Shown here: in pieces, positions 1 to 12,979 of the stretch | Numbering within the stretch: position 1 is the first letter of the stretch | How the letters are laid out: each line of letters begins with the position of its first letter | Source of the DNA: Hyalella azteca | Lineage: Eukaryota > Arthropoda > Malacostraca > Amphipoda > Hyalellidae | Assembly: GCF_000764305.2 (NCBI RefSeq) | Contig: NW_025946489.1 | Location: 392,551 to 456,550, forward strand | Length of the DNA stretch: 64,000 bases | Reading direction: 5' to 3' | Notes under the pieces: model-generated | Told to the model about the DNA's origin: nothing | Database searches by the model: none | The model's input: the letters and a program-made list of their open reading frames with translations, nothing else | Translations under genes and position numbers: made by a program

Positions 1-912
1 AGACTAACTCTGCTATACGCACTGGGAAGCTCAAACAACACTTTAATGGCTCAAGGGATTTCTGATTGAAAAATCAATGTGAGTTACCCATGCAAAGTGC
101 AATCTGATCACGTGCTCTATAGCCCATAAAGTGACGATAAAAAATGACGTATTTAAAAACAACGAATAAAGACGTAGGGGAAATATTAGGTACAAGGAAT
201 AATAAATAAATAAAGTGTATCTATCACTGAATATCATGGAGTTAAGTTGTTGTGTTGTAAACCTGGAGTGCAGGCGGTTTGATTGACGGTATCATAAGAA
301 ATAACTATAAATATAATTCTGTTTATTGTTAAAGCCTATATACGAAGGTGAATCATTTTATCCAAAAATTTCTTAAAAAGTTAACATAAATGCGCGCACA
401 ATCACACCGTGGAGTCTATGTAATTTTGTTCCTGCACTTTCAAAATTCGAAGTACAGTACATGAACATAAAAACAATAGAATGATATAAAAAATTCACTA
501 TGTAAATAATATGGAGTTTCAAATGTAGATCAAAAATCTGGAAACGAATTTCTTAAATTGAAAAATAGTTTTGCATTGCCGCCAAGATATATCTGTAATT
601 TTTTAAATTGAGCAATGTCGAGTCTGTAATCGAAAATGAATGAGCTCGCATTATTTTCATTTTATGTATTTGTAACGAAAAATTCTTCGCTAAGTTTGCT
701 CCAAAATTATGTGCAAGACTATCTTTTGTACAGCAAAATTATTACAAATTTAGATCAAAGATTTTACTTTTCTAAAAGAATGTTTTTGCTACCAAGACTA
801 AATATTTCACTTTACCGATAGTCCATTTAAAAATTTTTATCACCCGAAGCTAACTTCGAATGACATGGGCGTTTTTTTAAAGTAGCGACGGAGACCAACC
901 TAAGATGCTTGA
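1..912. other. AT-rich non-coding stretch
   Basis: I see no gene here. The short open frames have no recognisable protein character and the composition is strongly AT-rich throughout. Confidence 0.5.
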
Positions 913-1035
913 CAGCAAAAGTAGTTACGGTGGCCAACGTAAAAGCAGTGACAGCGACCGACGTAAAAGTAGTGACAGCGACCGACGTAAAAGTAGTGAC
1001 AGCGACCGACGTAAAAGTAGTGACGTAAATCGACG
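913..1035. repeat. 24-bp minisatellite, about 4 units
   Basis: A 24-bp unit starting ACGTAAAAGTAGTGACAGCG repeats at 937, 961, 985 and 1009, with a degenerate partial copy before it. Because 24 is a multiple of three, the array keeps a frame open that reads as repeated KSSDSDRR on the plus strand. The frame has no gene-like context, so I treat it as a simple tandem repeat rather than an SR-type protein. Confidence 0.85.
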
Positions 1036-1718
1036 TAGAAAAGCCAGCGTCTGTAGTCCGAGGCGCAACAAGCCAGGGCCCATCTATGGCACGTGTCGAG
1101 CTGTTGGCCGGCACAATGAACTTCATTAGAAAGATGCCGGCAATCCCTAGCGTGTATATTTGGAATAAGTTTACGAGGGAAGTCTCTTATGATCTGAGGG
1201 CGGAATTTCTTTTATTGGGCACCCGTATTTTGGTCTGGACGAAGTGAGGAGAAATCGATGCTCCGAAGCAGACTTTGATCGATCTCTCTTGAGAAACGAA
1301 GATTATGAAAAATATAACGCTCGTGACGGGTAAAAAGTAAAATTATGAGCATTAAGATATTTTTTTGAACCAGATTTCCGTATTAATTTGTCTTCATTAA
1401 TTCTATCCACATTTAACCGAGTTAATTAATTAATACAGGATAATATGAATATTATCTTTCCCCCTTTTCAATGGTGGTATACTATATATAACGTCATTTA
1501 GAATATATGTTTCTTATAAGCTAATTAACTGCCCGCTTAATGAATGACTAATTTCTTAGTTCTTAGATTATCACTCTATACATACATTTGGACTAGCGAT
1601 CATTGCACATGAGACGAATTTCTTGGTTTTTAGATTATGACTACATTTGGACTAGCAATCCTTGCACATGATGAAGATCAGTGATTCTTTATCTGTTCCA
1701 GGTACACCATTGGACTAC
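1036..1718. other. No gene seen
   Basis: AT-rich sequence between two minisatellites. A 50-60 bp near-duplicate phrase (stem 'tcttagttcttagattat' near 1554 and 'cttggtttttagattatga' near 1622, each followed by 'acatttggactagc') is the only structure noticed. Confidence 0.4.
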
Positions 1719-2058
1719 ACGTGTCTCGTACCTGCCGTGCACGTGTATCATACCTGCCATGCACGTGTATCATACCTGCCATGCACGTGTATCATACCTG
1801 CCGTGCGCGTGTATCATACCTATCATGCACGTGTATCATACCTGCCGTGCACGTGTATCATACCTGCCATGCACGCGTATCATACCTGCCGTGCACGTGT
1901 ATCATACCTGCCGTGCACGTGTATCATACCTGCCATGCGCGCGTATCATACCTGCCGTGCGCGCGTATCATACCTGCCGTGCACGTGTATCATACCTGCC
2001 GTGCACGTGTATCATACCTGCCATGCGCGTGTATCATACCTATCATGCACGTGTCTCG
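1719..2058. repeat. 22-bp minisatellite, 15 units
   Basis: Units begin ACGTGTATCATACC and recur every 22 bp from 1719 to 2049 without any indel, giving 15 units plus a partial copy. The first and last copies share the variant ACGTGTCTCGT, so the array is bounded by matching edge units. Most copies contain the palindrome CACGTG (11 of 16 positions); the others carry GCGCGT or CACGCG variants. As the unit lacks stop codons and is not a multiple of three, all three plus frames stay open, which explains the overlapping open frames here. Confidence 0.95.
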
Positions 2059-3540
2059 TGTCTGTCAGAGAGCGGATGATGCTCCGCGATAAGAAGTTCC
2101 GCAAACACGCCCTGATATGATCGAGCTCAAGTGCAAACTCCTGACACCGGCCGCCGCACCGCGAGTTGGATGCGTCACAGGCGAATTATAGGTGACCAGT
2201 CATTCAATTTCTAAAGAGTGCGTACCGAATATTCGAATAATATATTCACCGAATATTCGATCGAGCTTGCATTTCGGTAATATGTTACTCTTAATACACA
2301 TTTATACGAAAATAACTTGTGCACTTTTAATCTATTGTTTCATTGTCCATACGTAGATAAAGGGGAGGGTTTATAAGATTAATCTTGCACCATGGATTTA
2401 CTCACTGAAGAAGGTTCTATTATGATATTTCTTCTATATATTAGTGAAAGCAAATGTGAAAGACGTGTGACATCTGTGATTATATTCCCTGGTAAGCAAG
2501 TTAACACTTGCACGGGTGTTTTGTCCCTACAAAACTTCAGAAATTATTCTTCAGCAACTGAAAAAAATAAAAACTCACAAAAAACTTGTCATAAAAGACT
2601 CATCATTGTTTATTGTACTATTCATAAATAAATTTAAAAAAAATCAATTAAGATATGACAAAAGACAAAAAATATATATTTTTTGATAATGCCAGGCTGC
2701 TACCAAACTTTCAAGGTCAATGGTTTCAGTTTGATTGTTCACTGGCAAGCAAAAATGAGACGCCTAAATTTATAAAATTTTCAAGAATTTAGTCCCTTTA
2801 ATGTGCACTAGCAAAGCTTTGTTTTCATATTACAAAATTGAAATTATTCACTTTAGTGTTTTCAGCAGTCTTATTCCAATCGCATATTAAACCAATAATA
2901 AAAATAAATGTTAGGAAACTATATCAGTGTATTTAACATATTCTGACGCTGAGGCCAACTGTTGGATTCGCGTGCTTATTTGGACGGACACTCTACGGAC
3001 ATTTCTCACCCTAACATGTACATGGTCATTGTTTGTGTTTCTCTAAGGATGACGCAACTGAATTGAGTCTGAAAATATGAATGTTTTTTGTTAAATTTTA
3101 ACAGTAAGAAAATCTACGAGCTATATAATACTACAATAATTTTAAGAGATCTTTAAAACGAAGGAATATATATGCCACAGTCACAATTGTAAGTAAAAAT
3201 ACATGTTGAACATATATAAAGTAGCTCACAAAAAAAGGAAAATGTTCTAATGATTCGTAATCTTCATAGTTATTATTCATTCTTAAAAATATTATTGACT
3301 CTGGATACGAGTATATATAATGACGCGGTATCATATGATTTAATTATATTCGCTATAACATAATATGTGACGTATAGATTCAGGTACAATAATCTATACA
3401 TAACAACGAAAGCAAGCCTATAACCTATGCAGCATGGCATATAAGGTTACGCATAAATGGCGGCACCTAACCTAGCTAAAACTATATGTCGGAATGCAGC
3501 ATGGCACCTTCTGTTAGATTGTGCAGCGCTGACAAGAGTG
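2059..3540. other. No gene seen
   Basis: AT-rich intergenic sequence. Short open frames at 2392-2631 (+) and 3131-3334 (-) have no recognisable motif, splice context or composition shift. Confidence 0.4.
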
Positions 3541-3735
3541 CGCTTTTTAATTGTTACAACTGCAACAGGCATGCACGAGGGTATATAGCTTTTTGCAGCA
3601 CTGCAGCAACAACAAGCCCATGCATGAGTGTTGTGTCGCAGCTGCAACAGGCATAAGATCTAGTGTGTTGTTACAAATGCAACAGGCGTGAGAGTAGTTT
3701 CTTGCAGCTGCAACAGGTATAAGAGTGTTTTTTAC
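3541..3735. repeat. Degenerate repeat with core GCAACAGGC
   Basis: The phrase TGCAGCTGCAACAGGCATAA recurs with variation about five times at spacings of roughly 35 to 55 bp. Related, more diverged phrases (ACAGATGCAACAGCC, ACAGCTGCAGCAGCC) occur at 4305-4430, so this family is locally scattered. Confidence 0.6.
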
Positions 3736-5785
3736 AGCTGAAAGAGTCATGCTGATGCAGTGAACTGCAACGGTCGGCAAGCGTACAAAATATACGCACA
3801 ATAACATTGAATTTGTATGCCTATTCAGTATGCAGAAGCATATAAAATATGATTAAACACCTGCTTGGCTGCGTAAGGCAAAATTATTGAGAATAAAGCT
3901 GAAGCAAAAATGAGAACACAATTGACGTCAAAATGATTTGACTTCATTATAATTTAATTACTACGTTGAAAGAATTAATAGAAAGCTGCAAAATTATTAA
4001 CAACAATATAATAATAATACTAGAAATAAAACAAATAACATGACGATATAGCATCCAGCTCCATGATCGTCACGAATTTCAGTTTACAGCTGTAAATATG
4101 GTAGTCTGACGATAAATACATAGATGAAGCAGGCGGTTCATGAACCGGAATAGTATACATATCACATCCCAACACGATCATCAGATGATCAGATGTCGGA
4201 TGTATAGTGTCAGATGATCGTGTCGCTGATCCCGATCATCTGATGTACAGTAATACCCGGCATGACCAAACGTCATCATACAGCTGGAGCAATCGAACAG
4301 CTAGGTCTTTACAGATGCAACAGCCGAACAGAGCCTTGGCGCTACAGGAACTTGGCCTTACATCTGCGGTAGCAGCCAAACTGAGTCTCACAGCTGCAGC
4401 AGCCGTACAGCTCCTTACATCTGTTGCTAGTATCCTGTCATACGAGCCTATATATAACAGCGTGCGCGAACAGCGCTTGAAACGCTCGTCCCAGCGCGCC
4501 AATTATTTGACCATTTTAGCGCGCCGAGGATCGCAAGTTTAGGGGGCGTGGTCACACAAAATCCATTGGGCGTGGCTTTCTTCAGGTGAAAAACGCAGGT
4601 GAAGTTTCCAGAGGAGGAGTCCTTGGCGAGATCCTCCCATGCCGATCATATCCTTTACTTTGATGTGAACAAGCTGAGAAAAAAGACGCTCCTTGGTATT
4701 TCCTACTTAATTGCTCATGTTTTACGACCTGTAATGAATTTAATCGATGTAACAAGCGAAGTTAGAAGCGACTAATTCGATTAAGCACTTGAATGGGGAA
4801 TTTGGTCGCATCTTTTTTCCACTTCTTACGTACAACATTATCGGGCTCGCCTGATGGCCTTATCATATGGATCACTAGCAATTCGAGAAGCACCCTCGAA
4901 TATCATTACTTTGATTATAATTGAGCTGTGGAATCACACAAAAAATTCAAATAATTACATTAATGTACATTAAATAAAATACATTTAATGTAAAGCTTGC
5001 TAATGGTTGTAACTAAGGTTTATGTTTTATTGTAGGAAAAAATAGAACTAAAAATGCATTGCCCGGCGTATAGGAGTTGATCGTTCTCGTTCCCACGTTC
5101 CGTATCGTTCCGTATTTATCGTGTCGTGATATTGTCGTGTAGGAACCTAAAAAAGGAACCTAAAAGTTGAAGGAAAGTTAGAAAAAAATCTGAATGCGAT
5201 TTTTTCTAAAAATTCAGAGGCAATTTATGCCAGACAGCACCGAGTAAATTTTAAATTACAGTTCCAATCGTAAATTTGGCTACGAAAATGCTTCTCTGCT
5301 GAAGGAAACGATTAATTCAGCCACTGATTAATTATGCAAGAAACTCCTGCAGCGGATGCAACCAATACGTAATTAATCGCTCTATAACCAAGGATAAATT
5401 TTTACAGGTTAAACAACAACGTTTAAAATCGTAACCCACGCAATAATATTTAAAAAACATTTCAAATAATTTCAAAATTGCATAATTTTTTGGTATATTT
5501 TATGAACTTATCTTGGAGCATCGATCGTTTTCTTTTTATTTTCGGCCGTTTTTCATGATGTAAACACAGCGACTGACGCAATATCTCTTGAAGCAGCGAA
5601 GCTACTTCGCCCTCTGGTGAATAGCAGCTGATTTATCACTCGCTTGAATGCGTCTTGGAGTAATTTCCCTCCATTAGGTTCCAGTCATTTGTCTTGAGAA
5701 GCAGCGACTGCTACAAGCCTCGCCTCTGCACTTAGCCTACCTACATAAAGCTACGCGATTGCTGCTAAACGCATGTATGTATTCG
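3736..5785. other. Non-coding, with a diverged repeat and a small palindrome
   Basis: No gene recognised. 4285-4435 holds diverged copies of the GCAACAGG-type repeat described upstream. An 11-bp inverted repeat ACACGATCATC / GATGATCGTGT lies at 4172-4182 and 4213-4223, and a smaller palindrome GATCATCAGATGATC sits inside it. Confidence 0.4.
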
Positions 5786-5945
5786 AGGCGCCTAAACGCA
5801 CGCCTATAAGTAAAGAAACGGCGAGCAGAACGCGCGCCTGAATAAAAAAATAGCGAACTGAAACCGCACCTGAGTAAATGAATGACGTGCTGAATGAGCG
5901 CCTGAGTAAAAAAATGTCCAGCTTTATGCGCGCAGTAAAACGCAG
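5786..5945. repeat. Degenerate tandem repeat, about 33 bp
   Basis: About four to five units carrying a GCGCGCCTGAGTAAAAAAATG-type core follow one another with substitutions and small indels. The unit joins a GC-rich half and an A-rich half. Confidence 0.6.
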
Positions 5946-6507
5946 ATGCATGAAATATTTTTTGACGCCACGTACGCGTATAACCGACGCATCAGAGCTT
6001 CATGATCAGTGATCACATTTCATTTATGGGAGTGAGTGGTGTGTAATATTTGTCTATTGTCATGATACGTAATCTGCATATTTCTGCAAAATAAAAATAG
6101 ATTTGTCTGTTCGTTCAGCAAATAGATTTGTTTAATTAAATCTTTCTTTTACTGAACATTTAGATATTTAGTGAGCAAATCGACTGATTTAATTTTTTAC
6201 GTTCCTTCAAACCCGCGAGGTTAAATATTGTTTGGCCATGTATTAAAATAACCCATGCAGAAAAATTCCCTCAATTATAACTATACCATAACTTCATTAC
6301 TGCATGTGTACATGCAGTGGGTGATTATGTATACCACAGGCATTTGCATAGGCCGATTTAATCGACAAAAGCAATATATGTTAACGAACTCGACGCCTCC
6401 ACGCCGAGTCATTTGAAAGCTAAACCTCATCCAGGCACTAGTATCAACTAAGACAGTCTGATATGAAAAAAGCTAGATTGTACCTGGTATTAAGTATATA
6501 TATTGCA
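5946..6507. other. No gene seen
   Basis: Intergenic sequence; the last 80 bp contains diverged phrases of the duplication that follows (CACTAGTATCAACTAAG, ACCTGGTATTAAG). Confidence 0.35.
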
Positions 6508-6770
6508 GCCTGGCCCTGGTATCAACTAGGCCAGCCTCAGTGTTAATAAGCCAGCCAGTCACTGGTATAGAATGCGAAAAGGTAAGTCCTTAGAGTCAAT
6601 TTTTGGGGTTCAGCTTGGTATTCAATAAGTTATATTGGCCCTGATATCAGGTACAGCAACCACCACAGCCTTGCCCTGGCATAAACTGTGCCAGCCTTGG
6701 TATTAATATGCCAGCCAGTCATCGGAATTAAATGCGAGTAGGTAAGTCCTTCCAGTCAAGATTTGGGGTG
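6508..6770. repeat. Direct duplication, about 103-bp unit at 160-bp spacing
   Basis: 6508-6610 and 6668-6770 are near copies: both run from GCC(T)TGCCCTGG through CCAGCCAGTCA, AATGCGA, AGGTAAGTCCTT to TTTGGGGT. The segment between them is less related. Confidence 0.75.
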
Positions 6771-8869
6771 TGTTCGATCATGCGAGCGGCAGTAAAAGCT
6801 GCCCCGGGCCTGCGATCCATCCTGAGCCGATCTATCAAGCGGCGCGTGATCTGACCATCCATTCAAGGAGTTGTTTCTATTCCCACAATCTCTTATTAAT
6901 CTTGTGGGAGGCAAGAGGTTGTCGAGCTGTCGTCGGGTAAATGCTTGCTGAAGATTCACTACGAGGCTATTTTCCAATTACGACTTCACGTTAAAGAGCG
7001 AGTAAGTTTCTTGGTCGTGAGTTTATGGTTCGTCGCTCTGCGGGAGCCTTCCTTCTGCTTCAGGGCTTAAAACCTATACCTTCCTCAAGCTCGCCGCCAC
7101 CGCCGCCAGCGCTGCCACCATCAAGAGTACCTCTCTAAAAAACATCTCTTCGAGACGATGAACCTGTACGGATGCTGGAAATAAAGGCAGTAATGTGATA
7201 GAGACTCTGGTATCGCATGAACAGCCCCTGGCAGCAGTGATCGTGTGGACGAGAAGATGAACGAGTCAGCGGGGCACCCGCCCAGCCACTGGAGAGGCTC
7301 ACGCTGCTCTGCTCTGGTGTGCAAACTACTGATTTTCGGTTAACTTTACCCAGGTGAGATTGAATAAGAAATCGATAATGCGTCTATATCAAGAATATCA
7401 AGATGTTTTAAGCGAAGGTTTTACAAATAAGACAGTATGGACATTCTCATAAATCTCTCTAGGTCAACGTACAAGGGCCCTGGAACTGAGATTGGGTCAA
7501 TCCGCAGTATATACATATATTGCCTTCGCCCAATGCTAATGTCGTGTATGCGCCGACTGAAGGTCATTAACATGTGGGTATATAGAATCACTTGAAGATA
7601 TAACATAGCTAATGCGGCCTATATATGCTATATATAATAAATGTGTTACATTTATCACGGATAACATAAGTTAACATGTACCTAACATCTGAGGCATGAA
7701 TATATAATATCCGTGGCGATGAACATGACGCTGCACTGAATAGGCAAGAACTATATGTTGCCTCCGCATTCCATTCAATATCAAATGCACGACACTCAGT
7801 GAGAAAAAAATTGAAGTTTCACTTTGAGTCCTTTTTTTGAGCCGTTTCTATCTAATTCATGAAGTTGTAAGGTTTCGGATGTCTGATAAATACTGATTAT
7901 ATTTAATCCGTATATTGATTATGCTAATTATGTGATGTAGAATTTTCTGGTGTTGTAGATATTTAGTGGAGCAATCGCTATGAATATTGCGAATGGCAGT
8001 CGTCACACGCTTCAATTAACACACGCACAGGATCAGATTGAAGCATCATTTAGATGGCTTATTTAAAAGTTGCCACAATATTCCATGTATTAATGAGTGA
8101 TTTCAGTGCACAATAAAATTCGAAATTATTATAAATTTAAGGAGAGAGTTTTGAGATAAGTATTGCGTTGAGCTTTTTTTGAATCAATTCCTGCTTTTCA
8201 ATAACTACCATAGAGTTATTATTACAATCATTAATTGTTTTCATCGATCATGATGCACGCATGAAAATGGCCGTAACTGGAGGAATCTTCGTCAAAACAC
8301 TATACAATAATTTTTTGTTAATTTCGTCCTTAAAGAAGACATGCTATCATTTAGAAGCATTACGATGTAATTAAGTTAGTCATGGTCTGTAATTTCAGTT
8401 GCATTAACGCTCCCATGTATTTGACTTTCTGATTTTACCTTTGATTTATCATCATTTTGAAGATTGCTGCCCTAACAAAAAATGTTCTCGCTAAACATAT
8501 TCACGAGACGCGCTGCATCTTATAATACACTACTGAATAATTTATTTTGATTCGTATTTTCTCTAATATATTTTGGACCCTGTAATTAAATACTATTAGG
8601 GATACGACTGGGAAAATTTTAAAGTTGACAAAGGCCATTGTAGCCATCTCAGTGTAGAGACGCAATCATATTAGGCGATCGCTCGTCATTTTATCTGATT
8701 TCGTTACGAATGAAGATATTTAATTTGGGACATTTGGGATGTGGAGTAATTAATTGGTGTTCATTTATCTATAAACAATCAATATCTTCAGTTGAGTTTT
8801 GTGCGAGCTTCTAAACCATATGCTTCGTCGCCAACCCAGATCACTGACGTACGACGACTGCATGCTGGA
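6771..8869. other. No gene seen
   Basis: Open frames at 6756-6977, 7121-7324 and 7421-7606 (all minus) are short and unrecognisable. The part near 7040-7310 is relatively GC-rich but shows no conserved protein motif. Confidence 0.4.
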
Positions 8870-9290
8870 GATACGGCGACGCTTAGGTTGTGGGACTCGA
8901 GCAGCGGGCGGCCCTGATCAGCTGCGATCGACCTGGGTTAAACGCACGAAGAGCTGTGCAGAGGGCGATCGTAGTCAACGGCGATCTACGTGGCTTCCAC
9001 GAGCAAAGACTGACGCAGTGAGCAGCCGTCATCGGCTTCGATCGACGTAGGTCCCATGAGCAAAGATCGACACAGCGGCGGGTGGCTGTGATCGGCGGCG
9101 ATCGACGTTGGTTCCACGCGCGGAGATCAGTGCAGTAATTAGCGGCCTCGACCGTCGGCGATTTGCGTACGTGGGTTCCACGCGCAAAGATCAGCGCAGT
9201 GAGCCGCCCGTTTCGGCAGCGATCGACGTGAGTTCTAAGCGCAAAGAAATGCGCAGCAGGTGGCCCTGATCTACGGTCATCGAAGCTGAG
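8870..9290. repeat. Degenerate GC-rich minisatellite, about 57 to 63 bp
   Basis: Around seven diverged units built on GGCGATCGACGTGGGTTCCA then CGCGCAAAGATCAGCGCAG. The array carries open frames on both strands (8799-9050 plus, 8883-9293 minus) that are products of the repeat rather than genes. Confidence 0.8.
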
Positions 9291-9453
9291 CATTCATCGC
9301 TGAGCATCGACGCCCAAGGCGCCGCACTCTGGCCGCCGCTTCGGCTCAACGGAATCGCTACTAACTGAGTTGTACTTATTTTATGAACTAGTGAAAGTTG
9401 CCTGAGACGCAGTATAAGAATTTCTGAAAATTAAAATTTAAAAATATATTGTC

Positions 9454-10165
9454 AAAATAATATGCGTTTAAAAATAAGTGTTGTCTTCAACACTTCTAAA
9501 GAAAGACAACATTTCTAAAGAATCCAGTTTCTTCGATGTTACACATGTACGATGAATTTTTAATTATATTATCTAATATTACAAAAATCAATTTTAAATT
9601 TTATTTTTAAAATAAAAAAAATCGAATTTTTAAAAATTGGTCATTCTGTCGATTGACTCATGCATTGCCTCCAACTTTAAGCAAGTGTGAAAATTTTCAG
9701 ATCGATTGGACAGGTCAAAGTGTGTTGAATATTGGTTATAAGATTTGTAGAAGACAAAATTATTTCTTCAATTTTTTTAAATTAAAAAAAAAAATTTTTT
9801 TATGAACTTTTAAAATTATATATTCTGTAAATTCATTTATACATTGCCTCCGACTTTACGCAAGTGTGCAAACTTTCAGATTGATTAGACACATCAAAGT
9901 GCGTTGCACATCTATTATAAGATTTGTAGAAGACAAAATTATTTTTTACATTTTTTATATTAAAAAAAATATATTTTCAAAATTATGTATGCTGTCAATT
10001 TATTCATGCATTGTCTCCAACTTTACGCAAGTGTGCAAAATTTCAGATCTATTGGAAAGGTAGCAGTGTGTTAAATATTTATTATGTGAATTGTAGCAGA
10101 CAGACAAACAAACAAACAAACAACAAGAAGTAAAGTTAAAGAGAAATGTTGTAATAATTAATGAA
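9454..10165. mobile_element. Dispersed repeat, copy A, with three internal units
   Basis: A repeat with recognisable left flank (AAGTGTTGTCTTCAACACTTCTAAAGAA), then an internal unit of about 170 bp repeated three times (near 9652, 9829 and 9996), a (CAAA)n stretch near 10105, and a right flank ending AAGTAAAGTTAAAGAGAAATGTTGTAA. Each unit contains TGCATTGCCTCCAACTTTA, GCAAGTGTG and TATAAGATTTGTAGAAGACA. The reverse complement of the whole arrangement, with two units, occurs at 49528-50042. The class is not identified; no terminal repeats or coding capacity were seen. Confidence 0.75.
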
Positions 10166-11130
10166 CAAGTTATCTTCAGCTTTAAGTCCCTGATTCCAAT
10201 TTATCATCGAATTAAAATTTATTAAATTTCTGTTAATTTAATTTAATTTCAATCAGGATATCAAGTTTTCCTCGTCATAAATCTAATTTCAAAAATGTCT
10301 ATTTTAGCACGATGTTGACCACTACACTTTAGAAATTCACATAAAAAGTTAATGAAATAGACACTTGTCAATGTATTCATAAATCCTGGCCTTAAAGGGG
10401 AAGAAAGCCCAGTTTATGGTCAATGAAAAGAAAAAAATGAAGAAAAAAACAAGCCCAACGCTGTTATGACTTTATCTTTCAATCGCTCCTGTCTTACACA
10501 ATTCAGACGAGCAAACAATCTAATTTTTCGAGGAAATTACAGTCAGTTTTCCAAGATTGATGTCGAGTCATCAAGATCCTTGATAATCAAGATAATGATG
10601 AGAGAAAACATTTTTAACTATATGGAAAGGAAGAGGAAGTTCTTGCGCTGCTTTTTAGGATGAGGATGAAGGAATTATATGTATTTATGTGGCCGACACA
10701 TCCATCATGTTATTTGGGTTCATTCGTTATCTCTTAATTTATGTAAATCGTTGCAGCATTTTATTATTGATGAAATGAAGCCTTATGTTCAACAATGTGT
10801 TGCAAAATCAAATAAAAAATTATTTCAAAACAAGTTAAAAGCAAGTAAGTTAAGGATTTTAATTTTTGTCATGTGTAGAGTTTGAAGGTCTATTCAGAGC
10901 ATATCACATAAAGGATTGGTGAAAAGTGAAACGTGGTAAGCGCCAAGAGAAATTGTTAACTGGAAAACCCATGTAAGATAGGCGAAATTTCATTACCGGG
11001 ACACTTGTTTTGCTTGTGAAATTTAGAAATGGGTCTGATCTCTAATTTGTAGGAAGGTGAATCGAACATAATTGAGGTAAATTATCATCACATCTACTTA
11101 ATTTCACATTTATTCAAATTTTCCATGAAT
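10166..11130. other. No gene seen
   Basis: AT-rich; small open frames at 10466-10663 and 10679-10885 (+) lack recognisable features. Confidence 0.4.
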
Positions 11131-11320
11131 GACAATGATATTGAAAAAATTGTAATATATATGAATAACAATGATAATGGTAATTTGAATAATAATAAAT
11201 ATTATAATAATAATATTATTATTATCAATAATTATAATCATAAAAATAATAATAATAATGACAATAATATATGTAATAATCTTAATAATAATATAATAAT
11301 GGAAACAAAAAATACTATTT
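11131..11320. repeat. Imperfect (AAT)n microsatellite region
   Basis: Runs of AATAATAAT broken by CAATGATAAT-type phrases. The asparagine-rich open frame at 11125-11352 is an artefact of this simple sequence. Confidence 0.85.
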
Positions 11321-12979
11321 ACAATAATTCCTTACATAGATGGTCTGGTTAAAGAATATTTGACCTCTATTTAAAAGCAACGAAAATTCTGCTTAAAATC
11401 AGTAATAATTAAGACGAAACTGGAATTAGGTCAAGGAATTATAGCAGACTGATGGAGGAGCTAATACTGGAAAAAACTTCAGGACACAAGAGTTCTAAAA
11501 TGTAAATTACAAACTCCATACATAAAGCTAAGCAATGCAGATTGTGTGGTGACTTCAACTGGCAGCAGATAGTGATCCACAACAGTCTTCAGGAGCGCCG
11601 ATCTCAGTTAGCCATGAAAGACTTATAGCCTGCAAAATCCATAATTATATTGATAGTGATACGTTGCATAACACCAAATCCCGAAAATTAGCGGAGAAAT
11701 TTTCAGTGGTTAGCGAATAAATTTAGAATTTTACTTAAATCTTTCAGACAAAAAATACATGCCTTATATAAAACCCCAGCGCTGGACAAGATGAAGCACA
11801 ACTTATTGGACACTATTTTCATGACTTCAGCTCGTAAAAAATTCCATCTGGAAATCCGAAATTTAAAGATATTACAGTCGTTAGAAATTCCTGCATTGAA
11901 TCATTTTGTAAGAGATTAGAATACTGTAGACTATTTATTGGTAGACAAACAAAGGTATATATGGCCCCAGCCTGATAAATTCTATGCATGGTTTCCTGGA
12001 AGAAATCTATTGTGAGAACGAATGCCAGTGAGAAGAGGCTCGTTGTAAATGAATATTGTTTGATTTCATATTACACTCAGAAAAAGTACGGGTTATATTG
12101 TTCACATAGCAACACACTTGCTGCGTGTAGCACTGATACGTCCTTTTTCCGGCCAAACATGGTCAAGATGACCGACATAGGAGTAAAAGTGCATCGCTAT
12201 TTAGACAAAGCCTCATAATTTTTACAGTATATTATTCGTAGCATAAGTGTTTTTTTCGCCCAGTGACGAAGTGCAATTAAACTTTGTCCCAAATTTACAT
12301 TCGGAATAAATATTGGAAAATTTCCACTCCAAATAATTGTCCAGAATTTAAATTCCCAATAGTTATTTAAAAACTCACACTTCCAATAGTTATTAACATT
12401 AGATATTGAAATTTAATCACTGAGACGTTTTTTTTTCAAATAAATATACTCTGATTCACCCTTCCAGAGATGCGAAGATACCGTTCAGCGTTAATGTGAA
12501 GATGAATTCCAGTTTTTAAAACCTTAAACTCTAACACAAATATTCCTCATCAAAATAGGTTTCCAAAACTGGCGTTACATTATCGTTTTTTTTTTAATTC
12601 TATGACCAAAAAAACGTGAATTTGATATAAATTTCGAACTCAGTAAGCTGTCATAAAAAGAAGTTGCTACTAAATTTTACTTCACAAAAGTATGTCGCAT
12701 ATTACCGATATTATAACGATCGAATGCCAGGAATTTAACGTTAAAAAATGTGTTGATCAAAAATTTTTTAACGAAATCAACTCATTATCAACGTTGGTTG
12801 TACGTCATTTTCCAGTAGGAACAGCTTGGAGTTTCCGATCGATGATACAGGCGGAGCTGCGTTCAGTAACGGGCGATAATCCGGTGGTAAATGAGCTAAG
12901 TTTGGTGGACGCTATATGACGCTCCGTCAATTAGTCGCGGATGTTGACATGATAGCGCCTCGCTTGACAGCTCTGCTGC
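11321..12979. other. Non-coding; one end shared with 21.3 kb
   Basis: No gene recognised. 12080-12220 (CACTCAGAAAAA, GTAGCACTGATAC, ATGACCGACATA, ATCGCTATTTAGACAAA) matches 21255-21415 in the same orientation, so part of this stretch belongs to a dispersed repeat family of unknown class. The open frame at 12692-12919 (+) has no recognisable domain. Confidence 0.45.
12080..12220 (+). repeat. Dispersed repeat, copy 1 of 2
   Basis: This and 21255-21415 share several blocks in order: CACTCAGAAAAA, a cacacactt phrase, GTAGCACTGATAC, a CATG-containing gap, ATGACCGACATA(G/A)GAG, AAAATGTATCG-like and ATTT(A/G)GACAAA. Similarity is patchy, indicating old copies. Confidence 0.55.

Noticed and set aside
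827..1129. Ser/Arg/Asp-repeat ORF resembling an SR or phosphorylated repeat protein
   Set aside because: Generated by a 24-bp tandem repeat; the flanking frame has no recognisable domain and both strands are open.
1662..2120. Three overlapping plus-strand ORFs of 120-150 codons rich in Cys, Tyr and His
   Set aside because: They are the three frames of a 22-bp minisatellite lacking stop codons; no gene-like context.
8799..9293. GC-rich ORFs on both strands
   Set aside because: Coincide with a degenerate ~57-bp tandem array.
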